Source: Cobetia marina | GTDB lineage: Bacteria; Pseudomonadota; Gammaproteobacteria; Pseudomonadales; Halomonadaceae | NCBI RefSeq assembly: GCF_001720485.1 | Contig: NZ_CP017114.1 | Span: forward strand, 434,001 to 498,000 | Direction: 5' to 3' | DNA: 64,000 nt | In this document: piece after piece, positions 33,815-43,049 of the stretch | Position numbering within the stretch: the stretch's first letter is position 1 | How the letters are laid out: each line of letters opens with the position of its first letter | The notes under the pieces: model-generated | What the model saw: the letters and a program-made list of their open reading frames with translations, nothing else | Database searches by the model: none | Told to the model about the DNA's origin: nothing | Program-made: the position numbers and the translations under genes

Positions 33815-34020
33815 TGGGGATCGTTGCCGTAGTGGGTGATGCTGAATCAGTAAAAGGAGCAGCGCGGGTGACGCGGCGTGAGTCCGTTGGCGTTGACCAC
33901 AGCATGAGGGTAGAGAGCTGGGCGTATGGCTTTCGGAGCGCTAATCTAGAGAACGTGAGATGGATGACACGGCTTGTCAGACGCTGGTGGTGCTTGCCCC
34001 AGTGTATAGACTCATAACAG

Positions 34021-34037
34021 GGACGCTTGGAGCGTCC
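34021..34037 (+). promoter_or_regulatory. GGA-loop hairpin in the leader of the small exported protein
   Basis: GGACGC-TTGGA-GCGTCC forms a 6-bp stem with GGA in the loop. A second GGA lies in the Shine-Dalgarno AAGGGACC about 10 nt further on. Paired GGA sites of this kind are the usual CsrA target layout. Confidence 0.45.
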
Positions 34038-34056
34038 ATACGCAAGGGACCTGAGC

Positions 34057-34398
34057 ATGAAATCCATGATTTTTCAGTCGGGCATGTGGCTGCGCAACGG
34101 AATCGCGGCTGCGGGCATGACACTGATGCTGGCATCTCCCGCCTATGCCATCGAGTTGCCCAGCGAGCAGGGGGATGATACTCCGAGTGCCGGCATGATG
34201 GTGGCTGATGCGCTTGTCGGGCGCCCTCTGCTGTTGGCGACGACGGTCGTGGGGGCAGCGCTGTTTGTCGTTTCGGCTCCGTTCGCGGCCATGGGGCAGA
34301 ATATCGATGAGACTGCTCGTGTGCTGGTGGCTACACCGGCGCAGGCAACCTTCGCGCGCTGCCTTGGCTGCAAGACGACGCGTGTTGACTGGGACTGA
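34057..34398 (+). CDS. Small exported or membrane-anchored protein of unknown function
   Basis: 113 residues from the ATG at 34057 (AAGGGACC upstream). An N-terminal signal-like segment (LRNGIAAAGMTLMLASPAYA) ends with an A-Y-A cleavage site. A second hydrophobic helix (GRPLLLATTVVGAALFVVSAPFAAMG) and a C-terminal CLGCKTTRVDWD follow. The core MVADALVGRPLLLATTVVGAALFVVSAPF occurs in short Pseudomonas/Halomonas proteins often labelled multidrug transporter without evidence. The two cysteines could form a disulfide or bind metal. A GGA hairpin precedes it. Confidence 0.75.
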   Translation: MKSMIFQSGMWLRNGIAAAGMTLMLASPAYAIELPSEQGDDTPSAGMMVADALVGRPLLLATTVVGAALFVVSAPFAAMGQNIDETARVLVATPAQATFARCLGCKTTRVDWD

Positions 34399-34467
34399 CT
34401 CCCGCTGGGGGGCGACTTGAAGCATCGCCTGTCCAGAGCCATGCAGGAATGTGACAAGACCCCGCAC

Positions 34468-34502
34468 ACGACACCGCCGGCCATCATGGCCGGCGGTGTC
34501 GT
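34468..34502. terminator. Bidirectional hairpin between two convergent genes
   Basis: Perfect 17-nt arms (34468-34484 and 34486-34502) around one central base, followed by CTTTG on the plus strand. It lies between the small exported protein and the diguanylate cyclase gene. Confidence 0.7.
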
Positions 34503-34555
34503 CTTTGAGGTCAGCGGAAAGAGGCTGAACTCGAGCGCTGCAATATCACGAGGCC

Positions 34556-37492
34556 TCATCTGGGAGAGGACGTGACTCGACGGTCTTCGGTGGGGGGCAG
34601 ATTGTTGAAGCACAGAACGCGTTGACGGCCCGAGCGCTTGGCCTGATAGAGCGCGTTGTCGGCCATGCTGAACAACGTGTCGGTCGACTGACTGTCGTGG
34701 GGAGCATTGGCGACGCCGGCGGAGAAGCTCAGCCCTGTCAGCTGTCCCAGGGTGTCATGCTCGAAACTTTCTTCCCGGAAGGCTTCAAGGATGGCTTCGA
34801 CGCGTGCGCGTGTCACGGCAGCGCTGGCCCCCGGCATCAGAATGACGAACTCTTCCCCACCATAACGGCAGGCTTCATCCGAGCTGCGCAGCGACTCGCG
34901 GATGATGCTGGCGAGGCGAGACAGAACCTGGTCCCCCATCTCATGACCGTAGGTATCGTTGACCTGTTTGAAGTTGTCCAGATCCAGAACTACCAGTGAA
35001 AGGGGGTTGCCGATGCTGGCTTCTGCCAGTTTCTGTGGCAGCACTTCATCCAGATGCCGGCGATTGTAGAGTCGAGTGAGGGTGTCCCGACGTGCCTCAT
35101 GGGCCAGCCCCTGTTTCAGTTGCAGGTCAGCCAGCGCCAGCATGATCAATTGACAGACGTCCTCTGCCAGCGGGCGGAGGTGCTCCTGACTCTCGCTGTC
35201 AGAGGGGATCTGCAGCGTGAAGTTACCGATCACCGTATCCCCGACGCTCAGTGAGTGATTGAGTACGCAGACTTCCGTGGGAGCCGTCCCCCACTGGATA
35301 TGTGTCTTCTGCTGGTGATCCGCCGGATCTGCCAGTTGCAGCGTGCCCTCGCAGCCGGCGAACAGGCTGGGCAGGCGCACATTGAGCTGGGTGACGATCT
35401 CGTCCAGTCGTGAGCAGGTCAACAGGCGTTCCGAAAGATGATGGATCTGGGTGCGGCTTTCCGAGAGGCGCGACAGCTTGAGATTGGCGATCTGGAGGTC
35501 TCGTTGCGCGCGTTTGCGATCCGTGATGTCGTGCACGATCGAAAACAGCAGGGTGCGGCCATTGAGGTCAACCGGGCCTGTGAAGATCTCGACGTCACGC
35601 AGTTCGCCGTTGGCCAGCTGATGGCTGGCTTCAAAGTGGTTGTCAGTACGGTTGACCACCGAACGGATGCGCTTCGAGAGCGTCTGGCTTGCCAGCACGT
35701 TGATGCGTCCCAGGGGCATGCCACACATCTCACCGATGCTGTAGCCGTAGAAATCGGCGGCGACCGGGTTGGCATCGATGATTTCAGCCAGTTCCGGGTC
35801 GATCAGCAGCTTGATGGCGTTGCCGGTACTGAAGACTTCCTGATAGAGCGTCGCGTTCTCCTCCAGCAATTCGATGGCGCGGCGACGGTCCTCGATGTTG
35901 TTGACCAGTACCAGGGTGCGATCCTCGCCTTCAAGCGGAGTAAGGGTGACTTCCGCCCAGAACAGATGCCCGCGCGCGGTCTGCATGTGGTATTCGTCCT
36001 GGAAGTTGCCGCCCTCGCGCTGGAGTTGCCCCCAGGCACGCTTCAGGCGACTGACTTCCTCGAGGGAGAACAGCCCCCAGAGGGACTGCTGGAAGAGCTC
36101 GGCTTCACCTCTGCCCAGCAGGTTGTGCATGGCGGAGTTGGCATCGACGATGGTGCCGCTGCAATCTGCCACGATGATGCCCACGGGGGCCGAATGGTAG
36201 ATGGAGCGCAGCCGTGCCCGACTGGTGATCAGGCGTTGCTGCTGTTCCTTGATCCAGTCGATATCGCTGTGAGTGCCGATCATGCGCAATGGTCGACCGT
36301 CCGGTGAGCGTTCGACGACTCTTCCCTGATCCAGAATCCACTTCCATTCGCCGCTGCGGGTCAGCATGCGATGCTCGTTGCGGTACTCGACGCTGTGCCC
36401 CTCGAAGTGTTGCTTGAGGTCTTCCAGCGTCCGCTGCATGTCGTCAGGGTGTATGCGCGATTTCCATTCGTCGAAGCTGCTGCCGATGTCCTCTTCTTCA
36501 TAGCCCAGCGTGGCTTTCCACTGCGGAGAGTAGAAGACCTGATCGCTGTCCTGCTTCCAGTCCCAGACACCGGCGCCTGAACCTTCCAGCGCGAACTGCC
36601 AGCGCTGTTCCGCTTCTGCCAGCGCACTGCTCATGTCCTTGAGTCGCTGGTAGGGGTAGACCAGGCGTGAGGAATAGATGGCGTGGTAGAGCATGCCGTA
36701 GGCGGCCACCTTGTACAGGTGCCCCAGGAGATTGAAGACGTCGTGGGCAGTGGCATACAGGGTGAAGCAGAGCTCCGAGAGGCCAGTGGCAAGCGCGGCG
36801 ACGGCCAGCCAGCTGATGTTGGTGCCCTCGGGCAGACGTCGGGAGCTGAGCAGCAGGATCGCGGCGATCAGGGATCCGATCGCCAGTACCCATTCGTAAC
36901 CGATCTTCCACGCCGTCAGGCCGCTTCCGGGGATGAAGGTCGCGGGGAGGTAGTCAAGATGATAGAGCCCTACCCAGCTGACCAGCAGGCCAATGACAAG
37001 CGTCAAGACGAACGCCAGTGGCAGCCGGCGGCGCGTCATCGGGCGTGAGGTGATCAGGCAGGGTGCCAGCAGCGCCACGACGAAGGCCGTCCGCCCCGCC
37101 AGCCAGAAGTGGATGGCTTTCTGTACCGACGCCTCACTGACGAAGTTCGGCATGCCGTCATAGCTGAAGATATGAATCAGGTCGAAGAAGGCCGAGAGCA
37201 GAAAGGCACAGCCCATCACCACGAAGCTGACGGGGACCGTGCTGCGATGGCCCTGGAAGATGGAGATGGCCGCCATCGAGGCGACCAGTACCGCACCGAT
37301 CTCAAGCAGTGAATGCGGGATGAGGTATTGCGCGACTGACGTGAAGATATCGGGGCGTGGCAGCAGGATCAGCAGCACCATCAAGACCAGCATTCCGGCC
37401 AGACCGACCAATCCCGAGGCGGGAAGTGGAGTATGGGCTTTGAAGGCTGGCATTTTCAGGGCTGACGGCAGTTGGCGTGATGACATGTGCAT
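34556..37492 (-). CDS. Membrane diguanylate cyclase: MASE3, PAS domains, GGDEF
   Basis: 978 residues from the ATG at 37492. The ATG at 37486 has the better spacing to a CACGGA Shine-Dalgarno and may be the true start. Residues about 25-290 form an integral membrane MASE3-type sensor (LLSAFFDLIHIFSYDGMPNF). At least three PAS/PAC units follow (FYSPQWKATLGYEEEDIG, SAPVGIIVADCSGTIVDANSAM, IDANPVAADFYGYS), then a GAF-like segment, and a C-terminal GGDEF domain. It has DTLTRLYNRRHLDEVLP, LDLDNFKQVNDTYGHEMGDQVL and an intact active-site YGGEEF. It should make c-di-GMP in response to membrane or redox cues; no EAL domain is present. An inverted repeat lies 50-75 bp upstream. Confidence 0.92.
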   Translation of the reverse strand: MHMSSRQLPSALKMPAFKAHTPLPASGLVGLAGMLVLMVLLILLPRPDIFTSVAQYLIPHSLLEIGAVLVASMAAISIFQGHRSTVPVSFVVMGCAFLLSAFFDLIHIFSYDGMPNFVSEASVQKAIHFWLAGRTAFVVALLAPCLITSRPMTRRRLPLAFVLTLVIGLLVSWVGLYHLDYLPATFIPGSGLTAWKIGYEWVLAIGSLIAAILLLSSRRLPEGTNISWLAVAALATGLSELCFTLYATAHDVFNLLGHLYKVAAYGMLYHAIYSSRLVYPYQRLKDMSSALAEAEQRWQFALEGSGAGVWDWKQDSDQVFYSPQWKATLGYEEEDIGSSFDEWKSRIHPDDMQRTLEDLKQHFEGHSVEYRNEHRMLTRSGEWKWILDQGRVVERSPDGRPLRMIGTHSDIDWIKEQQQRLITSRARLRSIYHSAPVGIIVADCSGTIVDANSAMHNLLGRGEAELFQQSLWGLFSLEEVSRLKRAWGQLQREGGNFQDEYHMQTARGHLFWAEVTLTPLEGEDRTLVLVNNIEDRRRAIELLEENATLYQEVFSTGNAIKLLIDPELAEIIDANPVAADFYGYSIGEMCGMPLGRINVLASQTLSKRIRSVVNRTDNHFEASHQLANGELRDVEIFTGPVDLNGRTLLFSIVHDITDRKRAQRDLQIANLKLSRLSESRTQIHHLSERLLTCSRLDEIVTQLNVRLPSLFAGCEGTLQLADPADHQQKTHIQWGTAPTEVCVLNHSLSVGDTVIGNFTLQIPSDSESQEHLRPLAEDVCQLIMLALADLQLKQGLAHEARRDTLTRLYNRRHLDEVLPQKLAEASIGNPLSLVVLDLDNFKQVNDTYGHEMGDQVLSRLASIIRESLRSSDEACRYGGEEFVILMPGASAAVTRARVEAILEAFREESFEHDTLGQLTGLSFSAGVANAPHDSQSTDTLFSMADNALYQAKRSGRQRVLCFNNLPPTEDRRVTSSPR

Positions 37493-37543
37493 TCCGTGCG
37501 CGTGAAGGGCGATCGGTGACTGTATCCCTACAGGATAGAATAC

Positions 37544-37567
37544 TTCTGTTACTGTGTACTAACAGAA
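37544..37567. promoter_or_regulatory. Operator-like palindrome upstream of the diguanylate cyclase
   Basis: TTCTGTTA (37544-37551), an 8-nt spacer and TAACAGAA (37560-37567) form a perfect dyad. It is placed where a regulator would control the minus-strand gene starting at 37492. It is not a LexA site, because the CTGT and ACAG spacing is wrong. Confidence 0.5.
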
Positions 37568-37737
37568 ATTAACCGATAGTCGCGCTATCCACCATCATAT
37601 TCTTTATCGCTGATGAAAGTGCGAGGCGCCTGCCTCCCGGGGAGTCGCGCAAGGCGAGCCGTCCTGCACGGTGTCAGCGGCTGACCGCTGGCATTGAGAC
37701 TCGTGCGGTCATCGCACATCGCGAAGCACGCAGGATG

Positions 37738-37870
37738 GAAGAGGTTGAAAAGCCAGTGAAGAGAGAAGAGAGAAGGGAGAAAACAATAGAAGAGAGACGA
37801 GCAAGCGGGAGGAGAAAGGAGAGGCGACAGGACAGGAGGGAGAGGAATGCTGCCAAGGAGGGAATCAGGA
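37738..37870. other. Strand-asymmetric polypurine tract (C/T-rich on the minus strand)
   Basis: The plus strand is almost entirely A and G over about 120 bp, with many GGA triplets. The minus strand is correspondingly C/T-rich and G-poor. It lies in the 464-nt gene-free interval between the ferredoxin gene and the diguanylate cyclase. The short plus-strand reading frame across it is just a Glu/Arg/Lys repeat. It might act as a Rho loading region for minus-strand transcripts. Confidence 0.5.
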
Positions 37871-37903
37871 CATGGCTTCTACCGGCGTTGCAGGAGTGCC
37901 AGG

Positions 37904-37942
37904 CCACCACGAGCGCCTGACCGGGGCAGGCGCTCGTGGTGG
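37904..37942 (-). terminator. Hairpin downstream of the ferredoxin gene
   Basis: Perfect 16-nt arms (37904-37919 and 37927-37942), 15 nt beyond the ferredoxin stop; no T-run. Confidence 0.6.
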
Positions 37943-37956
37943 CGGGCAGGTGCAGG

Positions 37957-38917
<961 letters not shown>

Positions 38918-38943
38918 TCACGGCAGTCGCTCACGAGGTGTCG

Positions 38944-40845
38944 CTAGAGTGACCCGAAGGGGTTGTCGACCTTGAGAGAGACGGCTTTCGCGTATCCCGG
39001 AATGCGGATCTCGCGATCAGTGATCTCAAGCTCCGGCCCTTCCAGCACACCCTCGCCGAAGCGGTAGGTCGGCGTGAATTCACCGCGCTGCGCCTTGTCC
39101 AGATAGTCCGCCCGACGCTGCTCACAGAGGCCGCTGCGCTCACGCCAGGCCGCCAGGGCGTCGTCACCATGTCGCGCTGTCAGCAGCTTCAGCGTGACAT
39201 CGGCCGACAGCACCACGCCGCTGGCGTTGTTGCCACCGAATCCCTTGGCATTGATGAAGGCGACATCGGCCGAGAATTCGCGAGCTTCGCGTCGGATGTC
39301 GAGATGGCTGTGATGCACGTCTTCGGCGATGGCATCCAGCGTCGGAATGCCCGGCAGAATGCCGGTGGTCATGCTGCCGAGTGCCGAGACCGTCTGATCA
39401 CCCGCCGCGCTGCCCTGGCTGTGGCCGACGAAGGTCTTCACCGCCACGACAGGCCATGCTTCGATACCGTTGGCCCGCGCCACTTCGTTGAGCACATGGG
39501 ATTCGGTCGTGCGGTTCTTCGGTGTGGAGGTGGCGTGTGCATGCACGAAACTGCGCTGGCGTACGCCTTCATCGCCGACGATGTCTCGCGCCAGCGCCAC
39601 CGCCTTGCTCAGCGTGATGTAATTGCCGACGCCCGGTGCCGAGATGGACCGCTTCCAGCCATCCGCATTGACGAAGACATCCGGGACACTGCCCAGGATG
39701 CGAGCGCCGGTCTCCAGCGCCAGCTCGTCCGCCATCAGAATCACGAACTGGGTCGCTTCGGCGATGGTGAAACCGCAGTTGCGCGCAAAGGGACGGCAGG
39801 CTTTCTGGTAATCGCTGTCAGTGAGGACTTCCAGCGCATCGAGGGCCTTGAGGCTCTCGTCATCGGCCAGCGCTCCCATGCTGCGGAACCCTTCAATGAC
39901 TTCCGGCGTGATGGGCGCATCCGCCGTGCCTACCATCACCACGCGACGGCGTCCGCTGCGGATGTCATTCAGGCCCAGCTTCAGGTTGTAGAGGAAACTG
40001 GCGCAGGCACCCATCGCGGCACCGGCTCCCCCGACATTGCCAAGCACATAGGCATTCAGGAAGTCGGCCGGCATCTGGGCATAGCCCAGCGGCATCTGCT
40101 TGGAGGTGGCGCGCTCGCCGGCCACGAAGGACTTCATCAGTCCGCCCCAGCCTTCAGTGTCCATCTGGCCGATCGAGTTGCCGGCATAGACGGCAATGTC
40201 GTCGGGGTCGAGGCTGTCGCGCAGCGAGTCCCAGTCAAGTCCGCTGTCGCCGAGGCAATCGCTGGCGCCGAAGATCGTCATCGACAGGCCGCGAGGGTGA
40301 TGCACGCTGCGGTAGAGCTGCTCCGGCGCGAAGCCGCTGGGCAGCTGACCGGCGGCGCGGACCAGTGCCCTGCGGTTGTCCGGCAGCAGGACATCGAATT
40401 CGCCTGCCGGTACCGTGACTTCGACGCGACGATTGTCCAGCTCGCGGATCTGCCACGCGGCGGGTGGCTGCTCCGGCAGCTGGCGGCTGCGCAGGGTGAA
40501 GCTCAGGTCCTCGGTCAACGTCAGGCGTGACTGGCGGTTGGCGGGAATCCCGGCGTCATTGAAGCGTTCGTCTTCGATGCGACGAATCAGGGAATGTGCC
40601 AGTACCTGCTCTTCCAGACGAGCCGCGAGTGCCTGTGGCTCGGCGGGCTGGCCTTCGGCATCGAACCACTGACCCTGCTCGTCGCAGCGGGCGAGATTCA
40701 TGAGCGATGCAAGGCCCAGCAGGGTCTCCTGGCGGTCCGTCTCCGACAGAGTCTCGAGCACCGTGCGCCGGAAGGCTTGATGACCCGAAGTCCTGCCGGC
40801 GGCGTTGACTCCGCCCATGCCGACGATCACCGGTAAGTGTGACAA
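38944..40845 (-). CDS. fabY: Beta-ketoacyl-ACP synthase FabY (fatty acid synthesis initiation)
   Basis: 633 residues if translation starts at the TTG at 40845, which has GAGGAAAGC just upstream and gives MSHLPVIVGMGGVNAAGR, matching the roughly 634-residue Pseudomonas FabY. An ATG at 40905 would add 20 unlike residues. FabY condenses acetyl-CoA with malonyl-ACP to acetoacetyl-ACP, replacing FabH in Pseudomonas. The thiolase-type catalytic triad is seen: Cys in GACASFLYNL (near residue 281), His in VHAHATSTPKN (near 435) and His in VGHSQGSAAGD (near 475). Its gene is single, not in a fab operon. Confidence 0.88.
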   Translation of the reverse strand: MSHLPVIVGMGGVNAAGRTSGHQAFRRTVLETLSETDRQETLLGLASLMNLARCDEQGQWFDAEGQPAEPQALAARLEEQVLAHSLIRRIEDERFNDAGIPANRQSRLTLTEDLSFTLRSRQLPEQPPAAWQIRELDNRRVEVTVPAGEFDVLLPDNRRALVRAAGQLPSGFAPEQLYRSVHHPRGLSMTIFGASDCLGDSGLDWDSLRDSLDPDDIAVYAGNSIGQMDTEGWGGLMKSFVAGERATSKQMPLGYAQMPADFLNAYVLGNVGGAGAAMGACASFLYNLKLGLNDIRSGRRRVVMVGTADAPITPEVIEGFRSMGALADDESLKALDALEVLTDSDYQKACRPFARNCGFTIAEATQFVILMADELALETGARILGSVPDVFVNADGWKRSISAPGVGNYITLSKAVALARDIVGDEGVRQRSFVHAHATSTPKNRTTESHVLNEVARANGIEAWPVVAVKTFVGHSQGSAAGDQTVSALGSMTTGILPGIPTLDAIAEDVHHSHLDIRREAREFSADVAFINAKGFGGNNASGVVLSADVTLKLLTARHGDDALAAWRERSGLCEQRRADYLDKAQRGEFTPTYRFGEGVLEGPELEITDREIRIPGYAKAVSLKVDNPFGSL

Positions 40846-41138
40846 GCCGCTTTCCTCGTGAAAAATGCTGTGAGTCGTTGGTCTGGGCGACGCCTCTGCG
40901 GGCATTCGTCCAAATGATGCCGCGATGATAACACCCCCTCAATACAGGCGTCATGCACCCTGCTCTCAGGCTGCGGCGCTAGCGAGGACTCGCTGCGAAC
41001 ACTGTGCGATATCCTGCGTTGCAGGGTAGGCCATTCCACCGAGGTCCTGGGTCACGAAAAAAGATCAATCGTTTGTTTGATTATGGACGTGACGGATGAG
41101 ATGCTTCAGGGGCTGTTTGAGTCGCTAGAGTTGGTGTA
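40846..41138. other. Gene-poor interval between fabY and the TrmB-like gene
   Basis: It contains the presumed fabY promoter region and a minute open frame (41083-41139, 18 codons plus stop, MDVTDEMLQGLF...) without a Shine-Dalgarno, whose stop abuts a plus-strand terminator. No other gene is seen. Confidence 0.4.
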
Positions 41139-41169
41139 GGCGCGTGCCGAGAGGCATGCGCCTTTTTTT
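41139..41169 (+). terminator. Intrinsic terminator upstream of the TrmB-like gene
   Basis: Arms 41139-41148 and 41153-41162 (10 bp, one wobble, GAGA loop) are followed by seven T. No annotated plus-strand gene precedes it, so it must serve a leader or a small RNA. Confidence 0.8.
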
Positions 41170-41284
41170 GTGCATTGCCTGCCGGCGCTTGCCGCCAGAC
41201 CGAGCGGGGCGCGGCGGATTCCCGAAAGAGGAATCTGCTAGAATTCCCTCGTCCATTTTCTGCTCGCCTGCCACCGGAATTCCG

Positions 41285-41974
41285 ATGTACGCCAACTCCC
41301 GTCAGATCGACTCTCCCCAGACCGGCCCCCACGAGGACATCGAGCGGCGCGTACGCCGTGCGATGGCAAATCCGCTTCGCAAGCCAGTCGCGGAGCACAC
41401 GCGTGAGGCGTTTGAACAGGCGCAACGCTGGCTGGCGGAACAGGACAAGCCCTTGTGGCTGGACAGCGGCTGTGGCGTCGGGCGCTCGACCCGCCTGCTG
41501 GCACTGGCCCATCCGGATCATGCGGTGATCGGGGTCGATCGCAGCGAGGACCGCCTCACTCGCAAGCACGGCGAGCTTCCGGACAACGCGTTGCTGGTAC
41601 GTGCTGATCTCGTTGATTTCTGGCGTCTCGCACTGGCGGCAGGCTGGGCGCCGGCTCATCACACCCTGCTGTATCCCAATCCCTATCCCAAGGCGCGTCA
41701 CCTCAAGATGCGCTGGCAAGGCCATCCGGTATTTCCGATCATCATGGCATTGGGCGGTCGGCTCGAGTTGCGCACCAACTGGCAGATCTACGCACTGGAA
41801 TTCGCTCAGGCCATCGGTCATGCCACCGGTGTCGAGGTGACGGCAGAGGCCTTTGTCCCGCACGGCGATTATCTGACCCACTTCGAGCGCAAGTATCATG
41901 AGTCCGGTCAGGCGCTGTGGCGCCTTGAATGCCAGCTCGAGCACACGCCTGAGCGTTACCCCCTGCAGGTGTGA
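41285..41974 (+). CDS. TrmB-like SAM-dependent methyltransferase (tRNA m7G46 family)
   Basis: 229 residues from the ATG at 41285 (MYANSRQIDSPQTGPHEDI). SAM-binding motif I is WLDSGCGVGRST. The TrmB signature region reads LLYPNPYPKARHLKMRWQGH, comparable with PDPWPKKRHxKRR of true TrmB, and RLELRTNWQIYALEFA corresponds to the TDWExY segment. The motif is therefore modified (Asn-Pro-Tyr instead of Asp-Pro-Trp). It may be a second, divergent TrmB paralogue or a different RNA methyltransferase. A terminator lies 116 nt upstream. Confidence 0.75.
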   Translation: MYANSRQIDSPQTGPHEDIERRVRRAMANPLRKPVAEHTREAFEQAQRWLAEQDKPLWLDSGCGVGRSTRLLALAHPDHAVIGVDRSEDRLTRKHGELPDNALLVRADLVDFWRLALAAGWAPAHHTLLYPNPYPKARHLKMRWQGHPVFPIIMALGGRLELRTNWQIYALEFAQAIGHATGVEVTAEAFVPHGDYLTHFERKYHESGQALWRLECQLEHTPERYPLQV

Positions 41975-41980
41975 GGCGTG

Positions 41981-42907
41981 TCATGCCGGCGGCAGGTTCT
42001 GGTTGGCGATGGCGGCGTGACTGTCACGGAAGGTGTCGCGCAGTGATTGGCGCAGCCAGCTGGCGGCAGGGCCGCGGGGGCTGTCACGTCGCGAGATCAA
42101 TTCGATATCGATATCGGCGGTGGCGCCCAGTGCACTCAGGTCCAGTATCGCCAGCCGCTTCTGGAAGGGCGGGTAATGGGCGATGTGGCGTGGCACCTGT
42201 GCCCAGCCCAGGCCACGTGTCGTCAGTTCCGCCATGGCATAGAAGCTGTTGAGCTGCCAGAAACGCTGTGAACGAGGAGCTTCCTGGCCGGGGCCCAGCT
42301 GCTGACGCTGACCGATCATCAATTGACGGTGATCCGCCAGATCGCTGTGGGTCGGGCTCTCGAGCTGTGCCAGGGGATGGTCGCGGGCGACGATCAGCAC
42401 CTGCTCCAGTCGTCCCAGAGCCTCCCGCTCCAGTGCCATGGCGCAGAGCGGCTGGCAGAACAGGATGCCGAGGTTGGCCTCGTGCTGCTCCACCCAGCGC
42501 GCCACTTCATCCTGAGCCCCATTGAGCAGATTCAGTGTCAGTGTCGGATACTGCACCGCCATCTTTTCCAGTACTTCCATCACGGGTGGCATCTCCACCA
42601 GCGCTTCATCGATCGCCAAAGTCAGGCTGGCTTCCAGGCCCTCGCTGAGGGTGCGTGCACGGGCCTCCAGGCGTTGGCATTGCACCAGTACGCTATTGGC
42701 TTCGTGCAGCAGTGCCTTGCCTGCAGGTGTCAGGATGGGGGTACGCGGGGTGCGATCGAACAGTTCGCAGCCCAGGTCCATCTCCAGATTGGCGATGGCG
42801 GTGCTGACGGCGGACTGCGCACGGCCCAGACGACGTGCCGCGGCAGAGAAAGACCCCGTTTCCGCCACGCAACGCAGCGTCGTCAGCTGTTCCAGTGTCC
42901 AGTTCAT
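41981..42907 (-). CDS. LysR-type transcriptional regulator
   Basis: 308 residues from the ATG at 42907 (MNWTLEQLTTLRCVAETGSFSAAARRLGRAQSAVS). The N-terminal winged helix-turn-helix is clear (SFSAAARRLGRAQSAVSTAIANLEMDLGCELFDR) and a periplasmic-binding-protein-like effector domain follows. It is divergent from a PACE efflux gene (start 43050), the usual layout for LysR genes that control PACE pumps. A palindromic ATCCATCT site lies in the 142-nt intergenic region. The effector is unknown. Confidence 0.92.
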   Translation of the reverse strand: MNWTLEQLTTLRCVAETGSFSAAARRLGRAQSAVSTAIANLEMDLGCELFDRTPRTPILTPAGKALLHEANSVLVQCQRLEARARTLSEGLEASLTLAIDEALVEMPPVMEVLEKMAVQYPTLTLNLLNGAQDEVARWVEQHEANLGILFCQPLCAMALEREALGRLEQVLIVARDHPLAQLESPTHSDLADHRQLMIGQRQQLGPGQEAPRSQRFWQLNSFYAMAELTTRGLGWAQVPRHIAHYPPFQKRLAILDLSALGATADIDIELISRRDSPRGPAASWLRQSLRDTFRDSHAAIANQNLPPA

Positions 42908-42926
42908 TGCCTTGCCTCTTGCCTCG

Positions 42927-42967
42927 ATCCATCTGAATACTAGATGGATACTAACTTTCATCCATCT
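42927..42967. promoter_or_regulatory. LysR operator candidate between the regulator and the PACE gene
   Basis: ATCCATCT (42927-42934), a 7-nt spacer and AGATGGAT (42942-42949) form a perfect dyad containing the LysR T-N11-A signature (42932/42944). A third half-site ATCCATCT recurs at 42960-42967 nearer the efflux genes. Confidence 0.65.
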
Positions 42968-43049
42968 CCATGACCTCTAGAATGCCTGACATATCCACCT
43001 CGCACAGCCGCACGGCATCATGTGCGAAGTCTGAGCAGGAGTCTCGGTG

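Noticed and set aside
37735..37920. Plus-strand 61-codon Glu/Arg/Lys-rich frame
   Set aside because: A by-product of the polypurine tract; no Shine-Dalgarno and no similarity. The many GGA triplets were also considered as a second CsrB-like RNA, but they are not in hairpin loops.
39169..40530. 453-codon plus-strand frame opposite fabY
   Set aside because: No start signal or similarity; fabY on the other strand has complete catalytic motifs.
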